6,132 nucleotides of DNA. It comes from Terriglobia bacterium (GTDB lineage: Bacteria; Acidobacteriota; Terriglobia; UBA7540). This document shows, piece by piece, positions 1 to 5,352 of the stretch. A program made the position numbers and the translations under genes. The stretch's first letter is position 1; each line of letters begins with the position of its first letter. The stretch spans positions 1 to 6,132 of the forward strand of contig JASHTZ010000205.1 in assembly GCA_030040295.1 (NCBI GenBank), given 5' to 3'. The notes below the pieces were generated by a model that saw nothing but the letters and a program-made list of their open reading frames with translations, did not search any database and was not told the DNA's origin.

Positions 1-96
1 CCCGGGCGGAACGGTTTCCTGCTCGATGTCGGTGACGAAGCCGTATTTGTATTCCTGCGTTGCCAGGATTTCGACATCGGTTTGCGGTGTGGCCAT
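1..96 (-). CDS. sufB: Fe-S cluster assembly scaffold SufB, N-terminal fragment (runs off left edge)
   Basis: Only the first 32 codons are present; the gene continues beyond base 1. The visible protein begins MATPQTDVEILATQEYKYGF and continues VTDIEQETVPPG. The block EYKYGFVTDIE is the characteristic opening of SufB proteins, which usually have about 470-480 residues. SufB forms the cytoplasmic SufBCD or SufBC complex and receives persulfide sulfur to build Fe-S clusters for transfer to apoproteins. The ATG at 96-94 is supported by a strong Shine-Dalgarno (GGAGG, 105-101) and by the family start. It lies 58 bp downstream of a cysteine desulfurase on the same strand, so the two are very likely one operon. 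Identity is strong despite the short fragment; whether sufC and sufD follow cannot be seen. Confidence 0.88.
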   Translation of the reverse strand, partial: MATPQTDVEILATQEYKYGFVTDIEQETVPPG

Positions 97-110
97 GTTT
101 CCTCCAGATG
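97..110 (-). promoter_or_regulatory. Ribosome binding site of sufB
   Basis: Read on the minus strand, GGAGG at 105-101 stands four bases before the ATG at 96-94. It is a much better match to the 16S anti-SD than the site of the upstream desulfurase gene, so sufB may be translated more strongly than the desulfurase from a shared mRNA (inference). Confidence 0.75.
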
Positions 111-154
111 GACAGTGAACGGTGGACAGCAACTTCACCGGACACTTTGGTAAT

Positions 155-1318
155 TCATGCCGCGGCGATTCTTCCCATTTCGCGCAAGCGCTTCACGGTT
201 TCCACCAGGCGGTTGAGGCAATAGTCGATCTCCTCTTGCGTGGTGAACCGCCCCAGGCCGAAGCGCAGCGGCGTGCTGGCGACTTCCGCCGGGAGGCCCA
301 GCGCTTGCAGGACATAAGACGGCTCGGGCTTTCCCGACGTGCAGGCCGAGCCGGAAGAAAGCGCGATATCGCTCATCGCCGCCATCAGCGTGGGCGGATC
401 AACGCCCGGAAAACTGACGCTCAAATTGTTGGGCAACCGGTGCTCCAGGCTGCCGTTGATATGAATGCCCTCGAGCCGCACCAGCAGGCCGTCTTTCAAG
501 CGGTCGCGTAGCCCGGCGAGACGCCGCGATTCTTCCGCCATCTCCTGACGGCAAATCTCGCACGCCTTGCCCAAGCCAACGATTCTGGGGACGTTCAGTG
601 TGCCCGAGCGCAGCCCGCCCTCGTGCCCGCCACCGTCGATGATGGGTTCGAGGTCTACGTTTGAACCGCGCCGCCGCACGTAGAGCGCGCCCACGCCCTT
701 GGGCCCGTTCAGCTTGTGCGCGGAAAGCGAGAGCAGGTCCACGCCCATCTTGTGAACGTCCAGGGGAATCTTGCCGGCCGACTGCACCGCGTCCGTGTGG
801 AAGTAAATGTCGCGCTCCTGGGCGATGCGGCCGATTTCCTCAAGCGGTTGAATGGTGCCCAGCTCGTTGTTGGCGTGCATCACGCTGATCAGCACCGTTT
901 CCGGACGAAGGGCCGCAGCCACATCGGCGGGGTCAATCAATCCGCTCGCGCCCGCGCGCACGAAGGTGACGCTCACGCCGCGCCGCTCGAGCGCCTTGAC
1001 GGTTGAGAGCACGGCGGGATGCTCGATGGCGGTGGTCACCACGTGCTTCGATTCACCGCGCGCGGCTTCCACAATGCCCAGAATTGCGGCGTTGTCCGAT
1101 TCCGTGCCGCCGCTGGTGAAGACAATCTCGGTGGCCCGCGCGTTCAGCAATTTCGCCACCTGCCCGCGAGCCTTCTCCATGCCCGCCTTGGCGCGCTGCC
1201 CATACCAGTGGATGGAGGAGGCGTTGCCGAAGTCCTCCACCATGTAGGGGCACATGGCGTCAAACACTTCCGGCGCAAGAGGCGTGGTGGCGTTGTTGTC
1301 AAAATAGATGCGATTCAT
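155..1318 (-). CDS. Cysteine desulfurase, group I (NifS/IscS type)
   Basis: A 387-residue PLP enzyme that removes sulfur from cysteine to give alanine and an enzyme-bound persulfide, the sulfur source for Fe-S assembly and other thiolation. All catalytic landmarks are visible: N-terminal YFDNNATTP (5-13), TSGGTESDN (68-76), His100, HANNELG (148-154), Asp176 and Gln179 in DAVQSAGK, PLP-lysine 202 in SAHKLNGPKG, and catalytic Cys326 in SSGSACTS. The SSGSACTS loop marks group I (IscS/NifS), not the SufS group II type. The protein is about 17 residues shorter than E. coli IscS (404) and lacks its C-terminal IscU-docking tail, as in NifS-like forms. The ATG at 1318 is preferred because it gives the conserved N-terminus and follows AGGGA (1326-1322). 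An in-frame GTG at 1351 would add 11 residues but lies about at the predicted transcription start. It is first in an operon with sufB. Exact naming (nifS, iscS) is uncertain, so no symbol is given. Confidence 0.95.
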   Translation of the reverse strand: MNRIYFDNNATTPLAPEVFDAMCPYMVEDFGNASSIHWYGQRAKAGMEKARGQVAKLLNARATEIVFTSGGTESDNAAILGIVEAARGESKHVVTTAIEHPAVLSTVKALERRGVSVTFVRAGASGLIDPADVAAALRPETVLISVMHANNELGTIQPLEEIGRIAQERDIYFHTDAVQSAGKIPLDVHKMGVDLLSLSAHKLNGPKGVGALYVRRRGSNVDLEPIIDGGGHEGGLRSGTLNVPRIVGLGKACEICRQEMAEESRRLAGLRDRLKDGLLVRLEGIHINGSLEHRLPNNLSVSFPGVDPPTLMAAMSDIALSSGSACTSGKPEPSYVLQALGLPAEVASTPLRFGLGRFTTQEEIDYCLNRLVETVKRLREMGRIAAA

Positions 1319-1338
1319 GTTTCCCTGCAATGCGTCAG

Positions 1339-1359
1339 CGCCGGAGTGCACTGCCGGCG
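1339..1359. promoter_or_regulatory. 21-bp imperfect palindrome at the Fe-S operon start (candidate operator)
   Basis: Arms CGCCGG (1339-1344) and CCGGCG (1354-1359) flank a perfectly palindromic centre AGTGCACT (1345-1352) with one extra G at 1353. It starts one base downstream of the -10 box at 1366-1361 in the direction of transcription and so covers the expected transcription start. A dimeric repressor bound here would block initiation. As RNA the same bases could form a hairpin in the short 5' leader. It does not resemble the E. coli IscR type 1 site that I know. The regulator is unknown and not in the window. Confidence 0.45.
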
Positions 1360-1360
1360 G

Positions 1361-1391
1361 ATTATACCCACGGTTTTGCCCGGAATTTCAG
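1361..1391 (-). promoter_or_regulatory. Promoter of the cysteine desulfurase-sufB operon
   Basis: On the minus strand a perfect -10 hexamer TATAAT occupies 1366-1361. The best -35 candidate is CTGAAA at 1391-1386, a 4/6 match with a 19-bp spacer, which is weak; an activator or an alternative sigma factor could compensate. The predicted start near 1354 gives a 5' leader of about 36 nt before the ATG at 1318. Confidence 0.5.
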
Positions 1392-1417
1392 CGTAGCCGA
1401 GCGGGTGGGAGAAGTCA

Positions 1418-1444
1418 ATTCAGGGATGCCTATTCAGGGGTGCC
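1418..1444. repeat. 14-bp-period tandem direct repeat (two copies)
   Basis: ATTCAGGGATGCC (1418-1430) is followed by ATTCAGGGGTGCC (1432-1444), identical at 12 of 13 positions with a period of 14 bp. It lies about 65-90 bp upstream of the predicted start of the desulfurase operon. It could be a binding site for a regulator that occupies direct repeats, or a small slippage duplication. Confidence 0.55.
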
Positions 1445-1599
1445 GGACCGTCGCAGCGGCAATCTGGCGAGATTTTGCTTTAGCGCGGCTGCCCCCATGT
1501 ACCGCACACCCGCCCAGCGGCTAGCAATCTACCTTCAGCAAGGAATAAGATAACAGGCATCAGTAGCCCCCAATAGTTCACCAACGGAGACTTAGAGCA

Positions 1600-2085
1600 A
1601 TGACTCAGGACTTGAGTTGGGATCAAGGAATCAGAATCAGGGCCGTCGATCCAGACCTCGACTATCTTGGTATAGAAATCCAGGCAGCGAGCGAGAGGTT
1701 TGCAGGGACTGCCAGAATTTACGCTACGCTCAATGAATTGGGCGAATTCGCGGACCGGATCGCAGGCTTTCCCACGGACACTCGCGACGAGAGGGCATTC
1801 GACTTCGGAACTCCGGGTCCCTCATTTGCCGGGGGACATTGCAAGTTGCGCTTTCGATGTATCGATGAATTAGGACACCTGGTGATTACGGCGCTCGTCG
1901 AGGACGACGAAGGCCATAACCCGCCGGGAAAAGCGCAACTGAGCTTTAGCGTCGAAGCAGCGGCCATCGATAGGTTCGTCGCACGATTGCGCGAGGTTGA
2001 GCAGGCACGCTCCGGAGAGGCAGTCCTAGCGGCTACAACAGACTCGGCGACATGGGGTTGGTGGCGAAGAGTTAGGCGGAAGTAG
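1600..2085 (+). CDS. Hypothetical protein, small soluble, possibly immunity-like
   Basis: A 161-residue acidic cytoplasmic protein with no signal peptide or membrane segment. I do not firmly recognise it. The sequence alternates likely beta strands (YLGIEIQA, GTARIYATL, CKLRFRCIDELGHLVITALVEDD, AQLSFSVE) with a helix around residues 46-57 and a C-terminal helix (AAAIDRFVARLREVEQA). A basic, Trp-rich tail ends it (WGWWRRVRRK). This plan, with FAGFP-like and FRCxDxLGH-like blocks, recalls small hypothetical proteins of the WapI-type immunity group, but that is a weak impression. The ATG at 1600 is preceded by GGAG at 1586-1589, 10 nt away. Arginine is encoded by AGA/AGG in 8 of 17 cases, together with ATA, TTA and CTA codons, unlike the CGN-rich flanking genes. 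That suggests recent acquisition. It stands alone, divergent from the Fe-S operon and convergent with the HAD gene, 27 bp away. Confidence 0.72.
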   Translation: MTQDLSWDQGIRIRAVDPDLDYLGIEIQAASERFAGTARIYATLNELGEFADRIAGFPTDTRDERAFDFGTPGPSFAGGHCKLRFRCIDELGHLVITALVEDDEGHNPPGKAQLSFSVEAAAIDRFVARLREVEQARSGEAVLAATTDSATWGWWRRVRRK

Positions 2086-2127
2086 AAAAAGTCGCAGACC
2101 GCAAAGGCAGCGCTACGGGTTTTGCGG
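2086..2127. terminator. Possible terminator hairpin between convergent genes
   Basis: CCGCAAA (2099-2105) and TTTGCGG (2121-2127) can pair around a 15-nt loop. On the minus strand the stem spans the stop codon of the HAD gene and is followed 8 nt later by TTTTT (2090-2086), a weak intrinsic-terminator layout. For the plus-strand gene no strong U-run follows. The stem is short, so this is tentative. Confidence 0.27.
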
Positions 2128-2811
2128 CCGCACGCCCACTTCATCCAGGTGGCGGAGCAGGTCGGCGGGGTCTTGATAGACGCGGTAGGCGCCGGCTCGT
2201 TCCAGTTCATCCTGGCCGTAGCCTCCGGAGAGCAGGCCGACTCCCAGGGCGCGGCAGCGGCGGGCGGCGAGCAGATCCCAGACGCTATCACCCACCACCA
2301 CGGCGTCGGTAATGGGCACACGCAGGCGGGCGGCGGCGGCGAGAAACAGATCGGGGTCAGGCTTGGCTCGGGGTACTTGATCGCGCGTGATGATGGTGGC
2401 GCGAGTGCTGACTCCGAGCGTGTCGAGGGCACTTTGCGCAGTTTCGAGACGTCCGCTCGTGGCGATTGCCCAGGGAACTTTCGCCTTGGTCAGCGCGGCC
2501 AGCAATTCCTGCGCGCCGGGCAGCGGCCGAACCTGCCTTGCCTGGCGCAGGTAAGCCTGCTTGTGCGAGCGCACCAGTTGGGCGGCCACCTGAGGCGTGA
2601 TGGGGCGGCCCATTTCGCGCACCAGGGCGTTCATAAACAGCCCTCCGCTCATTCCCATGCGGCGATGAATTCGCCAGACGGAAAGCTCGATGCCCGCCTC
2701 TTCCAGCGCCGATTGCCACGCCAGCACGTGCTGGTAGACGCTGTCGATCAGCGTCCCATCAAGGTCGAAGAGAAAAGCAATTCCGCCATTTGAAGCCCGG
2801 CGATGTTTCAT
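2113..2811 (-). CDS. HAD-superfamily phosphatase (phosphoglycolate phosphatase/beta-phosphoglucomutase-like)
   Basis: A 232-residue cytoplasmic HAD hydrolase with all four catalytic motifs. Motif I is FDLDGTL, with nucleophile Asp16 and acid/base Asp18. Motif II is AIATSGR, with Ser119. Motif III is Lys150 in RAKPDPDLF. Motif IV is VVVGDSVWD, with Mg-binding Asp175 and Asp179. The helical insert after motif I (about residues 25-95) is a C1-type cap as in phosphoglycolate phosphatases and beta-phosphoglucomutases. Such enzymes act on small phosphorylated sugars or metabolites; the substrate cannot be read from sequence. The ATG at 2811 is chosen because GAAGGAGG (2824-2817) stands five bases upstream, while an in-frame start at 2856 lacks such a site. 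It follows a membrane glycosyltransferase gene by 71 bp on the same strand with no clear terminator between, so co-transcription is likely. A role in sugar-phosphate turnover linked to that transferase is only inference. Confidence 0.92.
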   Translation of the reverse strand: MKHRRASNGGIAFLFDLDGTLIDSVYQHVLAWQSALEEAGIELSVWRIHRRMGMSGGLFMNALVREMGRPITPQVAAQLVRSHKQAYLRQARQVRPLPGAQELLAALTKAKVPWAIATSGRLETAQSALDTLGVSTRATIITRDQVPRAKPDPDLFLAAAARLRVPITDAVVVGDSVWDLLAARRCRALGVGLLSGGYGQDELERAGAYRVYQDPADLLRHLDEVGVRPQNP

Positions 2812-2824
2812 GGCTGCCTCCTTC
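2812..2824 (-). promoter_or_regulatory. Ribosome binding site of the HAD phosphatase
   Basis: GAAGGAGG (2824-2817, minus strand) is an almost complete anti-SD match five bases before the ATG at 2811. It decides the start in favour of 2811 over the upstream in-frame codon at 2856. Confidence 0.8.
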
Positions 2825-2882
2825 TGCGATCGTAAACTTCCATTTTTGCGGACCAATCACGGCTTTCGCGCCCCTCGGGGAC

Positions 2883-4913
2883 CTACTTTGCCAATTCATT
2901 CCGGATGGTCGGAACCCAAGCAAGCTGGGATTCCGGGTGAATCGTGGTGGCCAGGCGCAGGGCGTTCTCAAAGGCCTGGCGCGAATCTTCGGCGCGGCCC
3001 GCGGCTTTGAAAACCCGGCCGAGGGCGAATTGCACGTCCACGGCCTGCGGGGCCAGGGCCTCTGCGGCGTGCAATTCCGCCAGGGCGGCATCGAACTCGC
3101 CGCGGTCGGAAAGGGCCAGGGCCGGGGTAACTCGGCTGAGCGCGGAAGCGAGCGGCACATCAAACTTGCCGCGATAAACCAGAATCGACCCGCCGAGATT
3201 TTCCGCGGGGCGCGCGAGGCGGAATTGCTCGTAGGGATTCAGGCCGTCCGGCCCCCAGTATTGCCCCGACATTTCCGAGGCGCTCACCAGCACCATGCCC
3301 TCAATCGCCGGAGGGATTTCTCCCAGCGACCTGCCCCAGATGATGGATGTCTCCACCGGCATCTGGCCGCAGGGAATTCCGAAGTAAGCCGGGTCGACTG
3401 TGCCGAAATAAGCCATCCAGCAAGGTTCCGAGGAATGCGCGGCCAGGTAGCGCTTCACGGCGGGAAGGCTTTGGCCCCAGTCCACATTCGAATCTGTCAG
3501 CAGGCGATAGGTTTGGGAAGGGCCGCCCCAGAACTCGTTGGAATACGGCAGATAGTCAGGATACGCCCGCAGCGAGGAAACCACGTGCAGCAGCACCAGC
3601 GCGCACACGGCCACCAGCGCCGCGCGCGAGCTTTTCGCCAGCTTCCACGCCCCCGCCGCCGCCCACACCATCAAAAACGGAAAGATGGGAAGCACGTGCC
3701 GCACCCCGATGTTCAGGTTTGAGGTCATGCTGGCGGTGAGATAGACGGCCGCCGGAGCCAGCATCCACAGCGCCTCCCGGCGGCTCTCACGCGAACGCAC
3801 CAGCCGCGCAAAGAGCGCGAGGACGAGCAACAGCAGAAATCCCAGCGTGCATTTGATTGCCAGAACGGTGGGGAAGTAGAACCACACGCCGTGAAGGTAG
3901 CGCGTTCCCAGAAGAAAAGTGGGCCGCGACTCGGTGGCCAGGAAGAACACCAGTCCCTCGAGGAAGGCCTGGGGCAGCAGGTGGAATCGCGCGGCATGGG
4001 CGATGCTGAAGGCCGCGAGCCGGCTGTGCGCGATGCTTCCCACGGAAGCCAGCAGGGGGGCAAATCCCGGTCCCGTGGGCTGGTCGGAGTAGCGAAGGCC
4101 GTAGAAACTCCAAAGCACGGCGAAGGAAATCGCCGCCATCACGCCAAGCGCCGCGGCCAGACGCAGGGCGGGCTGGGAGGCGGCGGGCGGCAGCCCATTC
4201 GCGGCCGTCGTTGCAGGCGCCGCGGGCGCGGTTGCCGTCTCGACAAGCGCCAACAAAAACAGAATGGGAAAGAGAATCAGGCCGGAGTGCTTGGAGACAA
4301 GCGTCAGGCCGCAGGCGGCTCCGCAAATTCCCAGGCGCCACCAGCCCGGCTGACGCACGTAGCGCCAAAAGGCGTAGACGGCGGCGAAGAGGCAGGTCGC
4401 AAGGGCCACGTCATTGGTCAGAAGCGGGCCATGGGCCAGGAAATTGGGCTCGAACGCAGCCAGGACCAAAGCGACCATCGCCGGCCCGGGCCCAAACATT
4501 TCCCGCGCCGCGAAGAAGATCAGCAGGGCCATCAGCAAGGGAAACACCGTCATGGCCGCGCGCGTGTCAAACAGCATCTGCTGCGCCGGATTGGAGTAAA
4601 CAAAGGCGCGCCCGCCGCGGAAGTCTCCGGCCTCACCGTTGGGCATGGGGGGAACAACGGGCCTCAGAGCGAGCAGCGGCAGCGCGCCCACGTCCCTTGT
4701 GAGGGGCGGGTAGGCAGGGCTGATCGAGAAGTTCCCAGCCGTCAGATATTCGTATCCCGCGAACAAGTTGTAAGCCTCATCGCAGGTCTGCGACTCCTGA
4801 CGCACCGAAAGCAGCATGGCCGCTTCCATCACCGCGAGCAGGCCGATAACTGCCGCCCAGATGAGGGCTCGGCGCGAGATGAGAAGTGGGAAGGTGTTTG
4901 CCAGGCGGCTCAA
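2883..4913 (-). CDS. GT39/PMT-like membrane glycosyltransferase with C-terminal TPR domain
   Basis: A 676-residue integral membrane protein of the polyprenyl-phosphate-sugar-dependent GT-C class (dolichyl-phosphate-mannose protein mannosyltransferase-like), which moves a sugar from a lipid carrier to an extracytoplasmic acceptor. TM1 (about 16-36) is followed by the Asp45-Glu46 motif in TCDEAYNLFAGYEYL and by PPLTRDVGALPLL (69-81), typical of the first extracytoplasmic loop of this family. About ten more hydrophobic segments follow up to residue 448, including the family-like NIGVRHVLPIFPFL (401-414). A soluble region carries DSNVDWGQ (474-481). Residues about 597-657 hold two TPR-like repeats (ALSDRGEFDAALAELHAAEAL and LGRVFKAAGRAEDSRQAFENAL). 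With about 11 membrane spans the tail should be extracytoplasmic (inference). The proposed start is TTG at 4913-4911: an in-frame TAA lies just upstream at 4928-4926, and the next ATG (residue 29) would cut TM1. No Shine-Dalgarno is visible, so the start is less certain than the gene. Acceptor and sugar are unknown. Confidence 0.88.
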   Translation of the reverse strand: MSRLANTFPLLISRRALIWAAVIGLLAVMEAAMLLSVRQESQTCDEAYNLFAGYEYLTAGNFSISPAYPPLTRDVGALPLLALRPVVPPMPNGEAGDFRGGRAFVYSNPAQQMLFDTRAAMTVFPLLMALLIFFAAREMFGPGPAMVALVLAAFEPNFLAHGPLLTNDVALATCLFAAVYAFWRYVRQPGWWRLGICGAACGLTLVSKHSGLILFPILFLLALVETATAPAAPATTAANGLPPAASQPALRLAAALGVMAAISFAVLWSFYGLRYSDQPTGPGFAPLLASVGSIAHSRLAAFSIAHAARFHLLPQAFLEGLVFFLATESRPTFLLGTRYLHGVWFYFPTVLAIKCTLGFLLLLVLALFARLVRSRESRREALWMLAPAAVYLTASMTSNLNIGVRHVLPIFPFLMVWAAAGAWKLAKSSRAALVAVCALVLLHVVSSLRAYPDYLPYSNEFWGGPSQTYRLLTDSNVDWGQSLPAVKRYLAAHSSEPCWMAYFGTVDPAYFGIPCGQMPVETSIIWGRSLGEIPPAIEGMVLVSASEMSGQYWGPDGLNPYEQFRLARPAENLGGSILVYRGKFDVPLASALSRVTPALALSDRGEFDAALAELHAAEALAPQAVDVQFALGRVFKAAGRAEDSRQAFENALRLATTIHPESQLAWVPTIRNELAK

Positions 4914-4977
4914 AGCTGGAGCATTTTATCATGAGGGCAGGTGCGAACCGCCGGCGGACGGGGCTATAAGTGTTAAT

Positions 4978-5201
4978 CTAGCCTGGATTATTCGTGAAAA
5001 TGGGAGAACAGACCGAAGCGCGGTTCACACAGAGTTCACGGAGTCTTTGACCGGTGGAATCAGCGAGCCGTTAGCTCGCGGAGTGCATGGAGAAATTTTC
5101 CGGGTTCTCTCCGTGCCCTCTGTGCCTTGACTCGGCGGGCTCTGTGAGAAACTCTTTCCCCCCACCATCGCTACAAGAAATTCATGAATAATCCGGGCTA
5201 G
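4978..5201. mobile_element. MITE-like 224-bp element with 21-bp terminal inverted repeats
   Basis: The left end (4978-4998) begins CTAGCCTGGATTATTC. The right end (5181-5201) is its reverse complement at 19 of 21 positions, with mismatches only at positions 7 and 17 of the repeat. The element encodes nothing convincing. It holds a nested inverted repeat (5028-5043 against 5109-5124) and a hairpin (GCGAGC 5063-5068, GCTCGC 5074-5079). Size, terminal inverted repeats, non-coding content and intergenic position fit a miniature inverted-repeat transposable element moved in trans. TA dinucleotides at 4979-4980 and 5199-5200 would fit a TA target duplication, but since CTAG lies within both ends this is ambiguous. 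Alternatively it is a structured repetitive extragenic element. Confidence 0.65.
5028..5124. repeat. Inner inverted repeat CACAGAG..CACGGAG / CTCCGTG..CTCTGTG
   Basis: CACAGAGTTCACGGAG (5028-5043) pairs with CTCCGTGCCCTCTGTG (5109-5124) at 14 of 16 positions. A further CTCTGTG occurs at 5140-5146. Between the arms are the hairpin GCGAGC/GCTCGC (5063-5079) and GAGAA/TTCTC (5090-5094, 5105-5109). From memory, CTCTGTG-rich intergenic repeats of this kind recur in many environmental bacterial genomes. Confidence 0.7.
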
Positions 5202-5317
5202 TGATGGGGCGGTCGCGGGACTGACATGAAGTAATACAATCCCTCCCTCATTCACAATTCCCTGCCGGGATTTGAGCTGATGCGGCAGCCGTCTGGGAAT
5301 AGAAATCACGGTATTTT

Positions 5318-5346
5318 CTTCCACCAGTCTTCGCGTCAACTATAAT
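5318..5346 (+). promoter_or_regulatory. Promoter of the right-hand glycosyltransferase gene
   Basis: A perfect -10 TATAAT lies at 5341-5346. With a 17-bp spacer the -35 would be CTTCCA (5318-5323), only 3/6. The predicted transcription start falls at about 5352-5354, on the proposed GTG start codon, and no Shine-Dalgarno is present. Confidence 0.5.
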
Positions 5347-5352
5347 GCGGAC

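Larger units (their letters stand above)
1319..1599. other. Divergent intergenic region between the desulfurase and the 1600 gene
   Basis: This 281-bp gap contains the desulfurase promoter (-10 at 1366-1361), the palindrome at 1339-1359, and a tandem repeat at 1418-1444. For the plus-strand gene at 1600, a weak promoter is possible: TAAGAT (1546-1551) as -10 with TAGCAA (1522-1527, 3/6) as -35 at 18 bp. I see no tRNA, terminator or convincing small ORF here. The small open frames crossing it on the plus strand look like coding shadows. Confidence 0.5.
4914..5352. other. Intergenic region between two divergent glycosyltransferase genes
   Basis: No convincing gene in these 439 bp. About half is the MITE-like element at 4978-5201. 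The left 64 bp contain TAAAAT (4928-4923, minus), a possible -10 for the TTG-started glycosyltransferase without a good -35. The right 151 bp contain the TATAAT at 5341-5346 and an interrupted inverted repeat (ATTCC 5257-5261 and CTGCCG 5262-5267 against CGGCAG 5283-5288 and GGAAT 5296-5300) that lies upstream of the predicted promoter. Confidence 0.6.

Noticed and set aside
109..129. Direct repeat TGGACAG (109-115 and 123-129) between the desulfurase and sufB
   Set aside because: Seven bases in two copies is within chance expectation, and no regulatory logic is visible within an operon spacer.
1308..1553. Small plus-strand open frames upstream of the 1600 gene
   Set aside because: They cross the minus-strand promoter and palindrome, have Arg/Ala-rich composition and no convincing ribosome binding site.
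1719..2432. 237-codon minus-strand open frame overlapping the 1600 gene and the HAD gene
   Set aside because: Pro/Ser-rich shadow crossing two convergent genes; the HAD frame has complete catalytic motifs and a strong ribosome binding site.
2790..3722. 310-codon plus-strand open frame
   Set aside because: Antisense to the end of the glycosyltransferase and the start of the HAD gene; no recognisable motif or plausible start context.
3891..4934. 347-codon open frame on the plus strand opposite the glycosyltransferase
   Set aside because: Its product is Arg/Gly/Gln-rich with no domain, and it is antisense to a well-supported membrane protein. It is a coding shadow of GC-rich DNA.
4816..5130. 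104-codon plus-strand open frame
   Set aside because: Starts antisense to the glycosyltransferase N-terminus and ends inside the repeat element; its sequence is explained by both.
5221..5240. CTGACA and TACAAT as a promoter
   Set aside because: The hexamers are only 8 bp apart, far too close for a sigma-70-type promoter.
5257..5300. Interrupted inverted repeat as a riboswitch or leader structure
   Set aside because: It lies upstream of the predicted transcription start of the right-hand gene, so it is probably not in the mRNA, and the pairing is broken by a 6-7-nt bulge.
5025..5339. 104-codon minus-strand open frame in the intergenic gap
   Set aside because: It reads straight through the inner palindrome and right end of the MITE-like element and has no ribosome binding site or family features.
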